DNA of 64,000 nucleotides from Kineosporia corallincola (GTDB lineage Bacteria; Actinomycetota; Actinomycetes; Actinomycetales; Kineosporiaceae): NCBI RefSeq assembly GCF_018499875.1, contig NZ_JAHBAY010000005.1, positions 248,001 to 312,000 of the forward strand, read 5' to 3'. Shown piece by piece: positions 33,602 to 41,671 of this stretch (position 1 is its first letter; each line of letters starts with the position of its first letter). The notes under the pieces were generated by a model. It saw only the letters and a program-made list of their open reading frames with translations, ran no database searches and was not told where the DNA came from. The position numbers and the translations under genes were made by a program.

Positions 33602-34636
33602 TCAGAGGCCGGCGGTCAGGGCCTCCCCGTAACGCTCGGTGGCCAGGTAGGCGTTCAGGTGCGGGTGCCGCCCGGCCACCGCCACGTCGCGCCAGAACCG
33701 CTGGAGGTCGTTCGAGCGCCGGAAACCCCGGGTTCCGCCCAGGTCGAGCAGCAGTTCCAGGGCGGCCCGGCAGTCCCGGGACGCCTCGGCCAGCTCCAGA
33801 CCCAGCCGCGGGGCGTCGGTGGCGCCCGCCTCGGCCTCGGCCGCCAGGGCCAGCATCGTGCGTTCGGCCCGGCCGGTCAGGGCGGTCGCCCGGGCCAGCC
33901 AGTGCCGGGCCCCGGCCGACTCGCCCATCTTGGCGTGGGCGGACATGAACGGCTTACGGTCCGAGGCGAACATCTCCCGCACCACGCCGAGCGCACCCTG
34001 CGTGGCGCCGACCACCGGGGCCAGCGCCGTCAGCCCGTAGAACAGCAGGTCGGCGTACTCCCCCGGCAGTTTCGCGGCGGCGATCCGGTGGTCGGGCACC
34101 GGCACGTCCCGGGCCACCAGGGTGTGACTGCCGGTGCCCCGCATGCCCGCCATGTCCCAGGTGTGCTCGACCCGCAGGTCGGCCAGCGGCACCGCGGCGA
34201 CGCTGAACACCGCGCCGTCCATCACGCCGAGCAGGGCCCACTCGGCGTCCTCGCAGCCCGAGACGCTCACCCACGACCCGTTCAGCCGGGCCCCGTGCGG
34301 GCCCCGCTCCAGCTGTCCCGTCGGCACACCGGTGCCGCAGGCCTGGGCCAGCGGGTCGGCGAAGAGCGCTGCGTCGAGCCCGCTGCGGGCCGCCAGCGTC
34401 TTGGCCACCGCCGAGGTGCCGACGTTCCACGCGGTCGAGGGGCAGGCCTGCGCCAGGGAGGCCAGCCGCCGGCTGACCGCCACCGCACCGGCCCAGGCAC
34501 CGCCGTGCTCCACCGGGGTGCGCAGGGCGAAGTCCCCGGCCGCGCGCACCGCCTCCAGACTCGCCGCGGCGGGGCGGCCCTGCTCCTCGGTGACGGCCGC
34601 GTTGGCGGCCAGGATCTTGAATTCCGTCGTACTCAC
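33602..34636 (-). CDS. Acyl-CoA dehydrogenase-like flavoprotein (monooxygenase branch)
   Basis: A 344-residue protein with the acyl-CoA dehydrogenase three-domain outline: FALRTPVEHGGAWAG, SWVSVSGCEDAEWALLG, DMAGMRGTGSHTLV and a C-terminal GTRGFRRSNDLQRFWRDV. The short length and the GGTRGFRRSNDLQRFWRD tail fit the Acyl-CoA_dh_2 group, which includes flavin-dependent hydroxylases, better than true acyl-CoA dehydrogenases. GTG start at 34636 without a strong ribosome site. Substrate unknown. Confidence 0.78.
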   Translation of the reverse strand: MSTTEFKILAANAAVTEEQGRPAAASLEAVRAAGDFALRTPVEHGGAWAGAVAVSRRLASLAQACPSTAWNVGTSAVAKTLAARSGLDAALFADPLAQACGTGVPTGQLERGPHGARLNGSWVSVSGCEDAEWALLGVMDGAVFSVAAVPLADLRVEHTWDMAGMRGTGSHTLVARDVPVPDHRIAAAKLPGEYADLLFYGLTALAPVVGATQGALGVVREMFASDRKPFMSAHAKMGESAGARHWLARATALTGRAERTMLALAAEAEAGATDAPRLGLELAEASRDCRAALELLLDLGGTRGFRRSNDLQRFWRDVAVAGRHPHLNAYLATERYGEALTAGL

Positions 34637-34796
34637 GTCATCGACTCAACCAGGGGCGGCGTCCACGGTGAATACGCGGTGCGCCCGGGTTCATACGCGT
34701 TCGTGCGGGCAGCCGGGTGAAGTCCCGTCCCCCCGCTTGCCCTGCCACCGGCGGGTGACCAGGCTGGACGCGTCCCCAAGGATCGGGAGAACGCGG

Positions 34797-35936
34797 ATGA
34801 CGATCACAGCGCCCGCGCTGACGGAGCCACCCTTCACCGACCACTTCACCGACGCGACCCTGCACGCCGTGCTCGCCGGGTCGGTGGCCGTGCAGATCCC
34901 GATGCGCCGCATCGCCGCCGAGCCGGCACAGGAGCTCGACGGCGTGCCGGGCCTGGCACCCGCCCAGCAACTGGCCAAGGAGAACGTCCTCGCCTGGGCC
35001 GACACCGTGCAGCCGATGCTGACCTCGGCCTTCACCGGGGCCCGGCAGTTCGCCGGCCTGTACGGCGGGCTGAGCGACGCCGACATCGCCCACCTGACCG
35101 ACGGCCTGACCTCGGCGACCGGGCAGGCCGAGTTCCTCGACATCGTCTCGCTGCTGCGCGAGGAGGCGGCCCGGCGCTCGCACCAGCTGCGCGAGACGGC
35201 CGTCGAACTGCGTTCCGCGGCAGGGCATCTGGACGCCGACAGTGCGGGCCTGCGGGAGATCGCCGCGGCCGCCTTCGAGCAGGCCGGCGCGCGGGACGAG
35301 CGGATCCCGGGCCTGCTGGAGCGGATGGGCTCCCGGGCCGCCGAGGCCACCCACGCGGTGGCCCGGGCCTCGTCACTCGCCCCGTTCCAGGGCCTCGCGA
35401 TCGCCGTCGGCATGGTCGGGGGCGACCGTCCCGGGCAGCCGGGCGTGGTGAGCACCTGGCTGGCCGCCTCGGGCACCGGCCCGGTGCAGGCCGGCCTGCT
35501 CCAGCAGCACCTGACCGCCGGGGAGCAGTACCGGCACCTGTTCGGGCAGCTGCGCGACCTGGCCCCGCAGTGCGCCACCCTGCGCTGGCTGCTGGACGAC
35601 GTGGTGCAGATGATCGGGGCCGGGTTCGACGCCGCCACCACGCTGAGCGCCGCCGGCGAGCACTGGCAGCACGTCGCCGACTACTTCGGCCTGCTCGCCG
35701 ACGCCGTGCGCGACGACCTGGCCCCCGGCCAGGCGGCCCTGTTCGCGCGGTCGCTGCGGGCGGTGCACGAGCAGGTGATGCCGCTGCGCGAGGCCGCGAC
35801 GGACTGCGAGCGCAACAGCCTGGTGCCGGTGGTCGCGGCCGACGCCACGGTGCGGGCCCTGCGCCTGCCCAGCAGCTGGGCGGGCCGGCCGATCGATGCC
35901 GACGTGTTCAGCTCCTACCTGAGAAAAACCGCCTGA
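34797..35936 (+). CDS. Long alpha-helical protein, possible ClyA/HBL-type fold
   Basis: A 379-residue protein predicted almost entirely helical. It has long amphipathic heptad-like helices (for example KENVLAWADTVQPMLTSAF and LLREEAARRSHQLRETAVEL) and one central hydrophobic stretch, APFQGLAIAVGMVGG, near residue 200. Helix-hydrophobic hairpin-helix is the outline of ClyA/HBL-type pore-forming toxins, and the N-terminal helix resembles their WxxxxxP motif. There is no signal peptide. The resemblance is by eye only. ATG at 34797 behind GGGAGA. Confidence 0.6.
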   Translation: MTITAPALTEPPFTDHFTDATLHAVLAGSVAVQIPMRRIAAEPAQELDGVPGLAPAQQLAKENVLAWADTVQPMLTSAFTGARQFAGLYGGLSDADIAHLTDGLTSATGQAEFLDIVSLLREEAARRSHQLRETAVELRSAAGHLDADSAGLREIAAAAFEQAGARDERIPGLLERMGSRAAEATHAVARASSLAPFQGLAIAVGMVGGDRPGQPGVVSTWLAASGTGPVQAGLLQQHLTAGEQYRHLFGQLRDLAPQCATLRWLLDDVVQMIGAGFDAATTLSAAGEHWQHVADYFGLLADAVRDDLAPGQAALFARSLRAVHEQVMPLREAATDCERNSLVPVVAADATVRALRLPSSWAGRPIDADVFSSYLRKTA

Positions 35937-35945
35937 CAGCCGGTT

Positions 35946-36389
35946 TCAGGAACCGCGCTCCAGCCTCTCCAGCGAGACCCGCAACGTCGACAGCACCGCC
36001 GCCGTGCGCGCCAGGTCGTCGGGCGCGACCACGTCCGCGGTCAGCGCCACCAGGATGCGCTCCAGCACCGGCCGGGCCGCCTCCAGCCGGGTGGCGCCGT
36101 CGGACGTCAGGGTGAGGATGGACGAGCGCCGGTCACCCGGGTTGGCCTCGCGCCGCAGCAGCCCGGCGCTCTCCACCCGGTCGACGGCCTTGCTGGTGGC
36201 CCCCACGGTGATGGCCAGCTCGCGCACGATGTCGTTCACCCGGCAGTTCGGCACCCGGCCGACGATGTCGAGCAGCTGGAACTGCCCGAGTGTGAGCTCG
36301 CTGTCCGCGCGCAGCCGGGCGTCCGCGGTGTTGTAGAGCCGGGTCTCCACCCGGACCAGATCCAGGAACAGTCCTGTGGCCTGCGTCAT
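35946..36389 (-). CDS. MarR-family transcriptional regulator
   Basis: A 147-residue winged-helix repressor (LTLGQFQLLDIVGRVPNCRV, then DIVRELAITVGATSKAVDRV and the wing REANPGDRRSSILTLT). It is divergent from an esterase gene with palindromic sites between them. It should repress itself and the esterase until a small ligand binds. Confidence 0.92.
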   Translation of the reverse strand: MTQATGLFLDLVRVETRLYNTADARLRADSELTLGQFQLLDIVGRVPNCRVNDIVRELAITVGATSKAVDRVESAGLLRREANPGDRRSSILTLTSDGATRLEAARPVLERILVALTADVVAPDDLARTAAVLSTLRVSLERLERGS

Positions 36390-36399
36390 ACGACTCCTT

Positions 36400-36462
36400 T
36401 AGATTCCTGGGAATCTAATTCCTCGGAATGCGGTTGTTCCGGGCGCACCAGATTCCCGGGAA
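36400..36462. promoter_or_regulatory. Three related palindromic MarR operator sites
   Basis: TAGATTCCTGGGAATCTA (36400-36417, 8-bp arms), ATTCCTCGGAAT (36418-36429) and TTCCCGGGAA (36453-36462) share the core TTCC-N2-GGAA. The first two abut. They fill the divergent promoter region between the MarR gene and the esterase gene. Confidence 0.8.
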
Positions 36463-36500
36463 GCAGCTTCCCAGACACCGATACCGGAGGCGACAGCGCC

Positions 36501-37343
36501 ATGACCACCGCACCCCTCACGATCGAGCAGCGCCGCGCGGGCTACGCCACCACGATCACCCGTGAGCTCCCGGACGGCGCGACGCAGCGGGCCACCACGC
36601 TCGGGGGCCGTCCCGCTCTGGAGCTCACCCTCGCCGGGCAGCACGACGACGCCCGGCTGCTGTACCTGCACGGCGGCGGCTACATCGTCGGCTCCCCGGC
36701 CACCCACGCCGGCCTGACCGCCGAACTGTCCCGGCTGACCGGCATTCCCGCGGTCTCCGTGGACTACCGCCTGGCGCCGGAGCACCCGTTCCCGGCAGCG
36801 GTGGAGGACGGGCTGGCGGCATACCGGGAGCTGCTCACCGTCGTCCATCATTCTCGCCTGGTGCTGGCCGGGGACTCGGCGGGCGCCGGGCTGGCCGTGG
36901 CCACCCTGATCGCCGCGCGCCGGGCCGGGCTGCCGATGCCCGCGGCCGCGGTGCTGTTCTCGCCGTTCACCGACCTCACCCTGAGCGGCGGGTCGCTGAC
37001 CACCAAGCACGGTGTGGACCCGATCTTCACCCGGGCGTCGCTGGAGCCGTTCGTGCGCCACTACCTGGCCGGGCACGACCCGGCCGACGAGCTGGCCAGC
37101 CCCTTCCTGGCCGGGCTCACCGGGCTGCCGCCGCTGCTGGTGCAGGCCGGCTCCAGTGAGGTGCTGCTGGACGACGCGGTGCGACTGGCGGCCCGGGCGG
37201 CCACCGACGAGGTCGACATCACCCTCCAGGTCACGCCGGGCGCGGCGCACGTGTTCCAGAACCGGTTCGGTGACGACGGTGCGGCCGACGCCGCGATGCT
37301 GCGCGCAGCCGCCTTCCTGCGCGCCGCACTGAACCAGAACTGA
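36501..37343 (+). CDS. Alpha/beta hydrolase, hormone-sensitive lipase family esterase
   Basis: A 280-residue HSL-type esterase with the oxyanion motif LHGGGY, nucleophile GDSAG, and Asp/His completing the triad in the C-terminal half (GAAHVFQNRF holds the His). It hydrolyses short-chain esters. ATG at 36501 behind GGAGGCGAC. Divergent from the MarR gene, and likely under its control. Confidence 0.88.
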   Translation: MTTAPLTIEQRRAGYATTITRELPDGATQRATTLGGRPALELTLAGQHDDARLLYLHGGGYIVGSPATHAGLTAELSRLTGIPAVSVDYRLAPEHPFPAAVEDGLAAYRELLTVVHHSRLVLAGDSAGAGLAVATLIAARRAGLPMPAAAVLFSPFTDLTLSGGSLTTKHGVDPIFTRASLEPFVRHYLAGHDPADELASPFLAGLTGLPPLLVQAGSSEVLLDDAVRLAARAATDEVDITLQVTPGAAHVFQNRFGDDGAADAAMLRAAAFLRAALNQN

Positions 37344-37401
37344 TCAAAAGCGTGACCGGGTAAACATTTTCAGCCAGGTTCAAGAATGGTTGGATGGGCT
37401 C

Positions 37402-37833
37402 ATGGACCGTACGGAATGGATCGCCCGGTACGCCCGCGCGTGGCGTGAGCGCAGCCCGGAAGACGTCGTGGAGCTGTTCACGCCCGACGCCGTCTACTTC
37501 TACTCCCCCACCGCCGCGCCGCGGGTGGGCCGCGAGCAGATCGCGGCCCACTGGAAGCGCTCCAGCGACACCTTCGCCGATCTGGACCTGCGGTTCGGCG
37601 AGCCGGTCCGCGAGGGCGACCGCGCCACCGTCGAAATGTGGGCCACCATGCGCGATCCGGCCTGGCACGAGCGCCGCACCGGGCGCACACCCGCGGCCGG
37701 CGAGGACTGGATGACGTTCCCCGGCATCCTGGTGCTGCGCTTCACCCCCGAGGGCCTGTGCAGCGAGCACCGCGAGTACTACAACATCGTGTTCGGTGAG
37801 AAGATCGCACCGCCACCCGGCTGGGGCGTGTGA
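37402..37833 (+). CDS. SnoaL/NTF2-like protein
   Basis: A 143-residue alpha+beta barrel protein: WIARYARAWRERSPEDVVEL at the N-terminus, DAVYFYSPT and a strand order typical of the SnoaL-like/NTF2 superfamily. Members bind or isomerise small hydrophobic molecules. I chose ATG 37402; a TTG at 37390 would add four residues. It lies 58 nt after the esterase. Confidence 0.8.
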   Translation: MDRTEWIARYARAWRERSPEDVVELFTPDAVYFYSPTAAPRVGREQIAAHWKRSSDTFADLDLRFGEPVREGDRATVEMWATMRDPAWHERRTGRTPAAGEDWMTFPGILVLRFTPEGLCSEHREYYNIVFGEKIAPPPGWGV

Positions 37834-37876
37834 TTCCGCACCCCGTATGGATTCCGGGCCCCGCACACGGCAAGAT

Positions 37877-38479
37877 GTGACCGTGCCCGAGACCGCCGCC
37901 GACCACCAGGGGCGCCGCTCCGCGCGCCAGCGCATCATCGAAGCCGCCACCGAGCTCTTCAGCACCCGCGGCTACGCGGCCACCACCACCCGCGACATCG
38001 CCGACAAGGTCGGGATCCGACAGCCATCGCTCTATTCACATTTCAAGGTGAAGGCCGACATCCTGGTCGAGGTGGAGCTCCAGACCTTCAGGCCCACGCT
38101 CGACCTCTTCGCCACCCTGGTCGCCGACGAATCCCTCACCGCGCTGGAACGTCTCGCCCGGCTGGTCGAGTTCGACGTGCGCATGCTCTGCGACGGGCCG
38201 TGGAACGTGGCCCTGCTCGGCTACCTGCCCGAGGTGCGCAACGAGGGCATCGCGCACGGCATGGCCGACCACGGCCACGAGCTGTACCAGGCCTACCGGG
38301 TGCTGGTGCACGGGGCCCTGACCGAGAGCGGGCGCTCCGAGGCCGATCCCGACACCACCACCGAGGTGGTGTTCAGCCTGGTCGACGGCATGATCCTGCG
38401 CCGCGTGCACAACCCGCGGCTGGACGGCGGGCGGCTGGCGCCCGCCGTCCGTGAGGCGGTGCTGGCGATGGTGCGATAA
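37877..38479 (+). CDS. TetR-family transcriptional regulator
   Basis: About 200 residues with a TetR helix-turn-helix (RIIEAATELFSTRGYAATTT then DIADKVGIRQPSLYSHF) and a helical ligand domain. GTG at 37877 or 37883; no ribosome site is evident, so the mRNA may be leaderless. It ends in a terminator shared with the convergent operon. Confidence 0.88.
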   Translation: MTVPETAADHQGRRSARQRIIEAATELFSTRGYAATTTRDIADKVGIRQPSLYSHFKVKADILVEVELQTFRPTLDLFATLVADESLTALERLARLVEFDVRMLCDGPWNVALLGYLPEVRNEGIAHGMADHGHELYQAYRVLVHGALTESGRSEADPDTTTEVVFSLVDGMILRRVHNPRLDGGRLAPAVREAVLAMVR

Positions 38480-38500
38480 CCCCTTCCGGAAAAGGGGTTA
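38477..38500. terminator. Bidirectional terminator containing both stop codons
   Basis: Nine-bp arms TAACCCCTT / AAGGGGTTA around CCGGAA. The left arm starts in the TetR stop codon and the right arm ends in the stop codon of the convergent isochorismatase gene, so one hairpin closes both transcripts. Confidence 0.8.
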
Positions 38501-39085
38501 CGGCACCGTGACCGGGGTGAGCTCCGCCAGCCAGGTCATCACCTCGTCCGAGGTCACCAGGGAGTCGCGCTGAAGGTAGTGGATCATCTTGAGCGCGTCG
38601 TCGTGGGCCCGCACGCTGGAGCCCGAGACCACGTCGGTGACCACATTGACGAAGAAGTCCCGCTGGTGCGCGTCCACCGAGGTGTACAGGATGCAGATGT
38701 CGGTGAACCCGCCGATCAGCACGAGACTGTCCACGTCGTAGGCCTTCAGCACGATGTCGAGCTCGGTGGCGAAGAACGAGGAGTAGCGCCGCTTGCGGAT
38801 GTGGAACTCCTCGGGCAGCGGCTCCAGACCGCTGGCCAGCTCGGTGGCCGGGTTTCCCTCGATGCAGTGCGGGCCCTCGGAACCGTCCAGCTCGCGGCCG
38901 ATGTCGACCAGGTGCGGCTTGTGCACCTCCTGGATCCAGACCACCGGGACGCCCTGACGACGGCACTCGTCCACCATCAGGCGGGCCTTGGCCACCTGCT
39001 CGGTGACGTAGGTGGACATCGGGTCGGACAGGTCACCGCCCTGGAAGTCGACGACGACGAGCGCGGTCTTGCCGGAGATGTTCAT
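38498..39085 (-). CDS. Isochorismatase-family cysteine hydrolase 2
   Basis: A 195-residue hydrolase with the Asp-Lys-Cys triad of the family: Asp in VVVDFQGGD, Lys in IRKRRYSSFF and Cys in GGFTDICILYTS. It is paralogous to the gene just upstream; both share an HKPxLVDIGRELDGSEGPHC block. Family members hydrolyse amides such as N-carbamoylsarcosine, maleamate or biuret. ATG at 39085 overlaps the upstream stop (ATGA). Last gene of the ABC uptake operon, so it probably cleaves the imported compound. Confidence 0.85.
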   Translation of the reverse strand: MNISGKTALVVVDFQGGDLSDPMSTYVTEQVAKARLMVDECRRQGVPVVWIQEVHKPHLVDIGRELDGSEGPHCIEGNPATELASGLEPLPEEFHIRKRRYSSFFATELDIVLKAYDVDSLVLIGGFTDICILYTSVDAHQRDFFVNVVTDVVSGSSVRAHDDALKMIHYLQRDSLVTSDEVMTWLAELTPVTVP

Positions 39086-39732
39086 GCGGGCACTTCCTCC
39101 ACGGCCGGAACGGTTTCCAGCCACTCGTACACCGACTGCGAGGTCACCAGCGAGTCGCGCTGGAGGTACTTCATCGCACGCAGGGCGGCCTCGTGCAGCT
39201 CCTCGCCCGACCCGACGACCAGGTCGGTGACCGTGCGGAAGTGGTAGTCGAGCTGGTGCGCGTCGACGGCGGTGTAGTGGATGCAGACGTCGGTCATCCC
39301 GCCGATCAGGATCACCGTCCGCGCCTGGTAGCCGCGCAGCAGCAGGTCCAGCTCGGTGCCGAAGAACGCGCTGTAGCGCCGCTTCTGGATCAGGTACTCC
39401 TCCGGGCGCGGCTCCAGGCCCGGGTGCAGCCGGGTGCGCTGCTCGCCCTCGATGCAGTGCGGGCCCTCGCTGCCGTCCAGCTCGCGGCCGATGTCGACCA
39501 GCGAGGGCTTGTGCACCTCCTGGATGAAGATCACCGGAACCCGCTTCTCGCGGAAGGAGTTCACCAGGTCGACGGCCTTCGGGTTGCGCTCGGCCCGGCC
39601 GGGCATCAGGTTCGCGTCGTTCTCGACCGGGCTGTTCAGCCCGCCGCCCTGGATGTCGACGACGACGAGCACGACGCCGCCGACCGGTTTCAGGTCGCCC
39701 GACGGCGTCCAGTCGGTCACTTCTAGTGCCAT
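39082..39732 (-). CDS. Isochorismatase-family cysteine hydrolase 1
   Basis: A 216-residue paralogue of the next gene with the same triad (Asp in VVVDIQGGG, Lys in IQKRRYSAFF, Cys in GGMTDVCIHYTA) and a slightly longer N-terminus. Two such proteins side by side could form a heteromer or act in sequence. It lies 44 nt after the permease gene, so it is part of the transport operon. Confidence 0.85.
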   Translation of the reverse strand: MALEVTDWTPSGDLKPVGGVVLVVVDIQGGGLNSPVENDANLMPGRAERNPKAVDLVNSFREKRVPVIFIQEVHKPSLVDIGRELDGSEGPHCIEGEQRTRLHPGLEPRPEEYLIQKRRYSAFFGTELDLLLRGYQARTVILIGGMTDVCIHYTAVDAHQLDYHFRTVTDLVVGSGEELHEAALRAMKYLQRDSLVTSQSVYEWLETVPAVEEVPA

Positions 39733-39776
39733 GGAAGACTTCCCTTTCGGTGCAGCATTTTTCAGGTGCGGCGGAC

Positions 39777-40772
39777 TCAGGAGAGGCGCACGCGCGGGTC
39801 GAGCAGGGCCAGGCCCAGGTCGACGAGCGTGTTGACGACCACGTAGACGGCGCCGAGCAGCAGGCTGATGGTGGCCACGGAGTTGGTGTCGGCCGCGCCG
39901 ATCGCCTTGACCAGGTACTGGCCCAGGCCGTTCCAGGAGAAGATCTCCTCCACCACGACCAGGCTGGAGAGCATCATCCCGATCTGCACGCCGAGCAGGC
40001 TCAGGGCCGGGCCGGCGGCGTTGCGCAGCCCGTGCCGGCGCAGCAGCTGCGGTTCGGTCTCGCCCAGAGACCTCGCGGTGCGGGCATATCCGGAGGAGAG
40101 GCTGGTGGACAGGCCGTCGGCGAGCACCCGGGCCAGGGCCACGCCCGGGCCCAGGCTGGCGGCGACCGCGGGCAGCACCAGGTGCTTGAGGGCGTCGAAG
40201 GCGTAGGGGATGTTGCCGGTCAGCAGGCCGTCGAGCACGAACATCCCGCTCAGGCCGCTGCTGGCGCCGTAGGAGGTGCGCCCGGAGACCGGCAGCCAGC
40301 CGAACTGGGCGAAGAAGATCAGCATCCCGGCGGTCGCGATCAGGAACGACGGCGCGCTGGCCGCGCTGAACAGCACGAACCGGATCACCGCCCCGGCCCG
40401 CCCGCGCAGCGCGTAGGCCCGGGCCAGCGCCAGGCCGATCAGCACCGCGAGCACGACGGTGGCGATCATCAGTTCCAGGGTGGCCGGCACCCGGGCCGCC
40501 AGCTCGTCCGAGACCGGGCGCTTCGTGCTCACGCTCAGCCCGAAGTCGCCCTGCACCAGCCGGGTCAGGTAGTCCCAGTACTGCACCAGCACCGGCTGGT
40601 CCAGGCCCAGGCGCACCCGGGCCGCGGCCATCGCGTCGGGCGAGGCGTTGGCACCGACGTAGGCGTGCACCGGGTCGCCGCCGCCGAACCGGCTGACCAC
40701 GAAGATCAGCACGGACAGCGAGAACAGCACCAGCACGAGCGATCCCAGCCGGGAGAGGGTGAAACGCACCAT
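39777..40772 (-). CDS. ABC transporter permease, DppB type
   Basis: A 331-residue inner-membrane permease with about six helices. It has the N-terminal helix VLVLFSLSVLIFVVSRF, the DppB-type NASPDAMAAARVRLGLDQP periplasmic segment and the cytoplasmic EAA-like loop YARTARSLGETEPQLLRRHG. It forms the pore with the DppC-type permease encoded 2 nt upstream. Confidence 0.9.
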   Translation of the reverse strand: MVRFTLSRLGSLVLVLFSLSVLIFVVSRFGGGDPVHAYVGANASPDAMAAARVRLGLDQPVLVQYWDYLTRLVQGDFGLSVSTKRPVSDELAARVPATLELMIATVVLAVLIGLALARAYALRGRAGAVIRFVLFSAASAPSFLIATAGMLIFFAQFGWLPVSGRTSYGASSGLSGMFVLDGLLTGNIPYAFDALKHLVLPAVAASLGPGVALARVLADGLSTSLSSGYARTARSLGETEPQLLRRHGLRNAAGPALSLLGVQIGMMLSSLVVVEEIFSWNGLGQYLVKAIGAADTNSVATISLLLGAVYVVVNTLVDLGLALLDPRVRLS

Positions 40773-40774
40773 GG

Positions 40775-41671
40775 TCAGGCTCCTCCCGCCCGCAGCACCG
40801 AGCGCAGCGCGTCGCCGAGGTAGTTGAAGATCAGGGACAGGACGGCGACCGCGATCGCCGGCATCACCGGGATCCACCAGGAGTCGAGCACGTAGGGCAG
40901 ACCGGCGCTGGCCATCAGGCCCAGCTCGGGCGAGGGCGCCGGTGAGCCGAGGCCGATGAAGGCCAGCGACGCCAGCACCATGATCACGCCGCCGATGTCG
41001 AGGCTGGCGGTGACCAGCACGGTCGGCAGCACGGTGGGCACGGTGTGGCGCATCATCAGCCGGCGCCCGCGGGTGCCGCCGATCCGGGCGGCCTCCACGT
41101 GCAGACTGCCCGCCGCGCGCCGGATCTCGCCGCGGGCGATGCGCGCGTACAGCGGCCACCAGACGATCGCGATGCCGATCATCGAGCTGCGCAGGCTGGG
41201 GCCCAGAGCCGCGACGATGGCCATCGCCACGATGGTGGCCGGGAAGGCCAGGAACAGGTCGGTGATCCGCATCAGCACGGCGTCGGCCCAGCCTCCGGCG
41301 AACCCGGCGACCGCGCCGATCAGCAGGCCGGCCAGCGCGCTGGCGACGGTGACGACGACCGCGGCGAACAGGCTGGTGCGGGTGCCCGCGAGCACCCGGG
41401 TGAGCACGTCGAAGCCCAGGTTGTCGGTGCCCAGCCAGTGGCCTCCGGACAACGGCGGCAGGAGCGGTTCACCGGAGGGGATGTTCGTGGCGTAGGGCGA
41501 GACCCACGGGCCGATCACCGCCAGCAGCACGACCACGGCCAGCGCGCCCAGCGAGATGGTGCCTGCGGTGGGCTTTTTCGGGCGCCTGCGGCGAACGGTG
41601 GACGACGAGGGGGCCGCGACGGCGTCCACCGGGTCCCCGGTCCGGCCCTCTGTGTCAGTTGAGGACGGCAT
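40775..41671 (-). CDS. ABC transporter permease, DppC type
   Basis: A 298-residue permease with the DppC features: an N-terminal cytoplasmic tail, a first helix, the LGTDNLGFDVLTRVLAGTR motif and an EAA loop (HVEAARIGGTRGRRLMMRH). It overlaps the ATPase gene by 17 nt. Substrate class: peptides, nickel, opines or similar amide compounds. Confidence 0.9.
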   Translation of the reverse strand: MPSSTDTEGRTGDPVDAVAAPSSSTVRRRRPKKPTAGTISLGALAVVVLLAVIGPWVSPYATNIPSGEPLLPPLSGGHWLGTDNLGFDVLTRVLAGTRTSLFAAVVVTVASALAGLLIGAVAGFAGGWADAVLMRITDLFLAFPATIVAMAIVAALGPSLRSSMIGIAIVWWPLYARIARGEIRRAAGSLHVEAARIGGTRGRRLMMRHTVPTVLPTVLVTASLDIGGVIMVLASLAFIGLGSPAPSPELGLMASAGLPYVLDSWWIPVMPAIAVAVLSLIFNYLGDALRSVLRAGGA

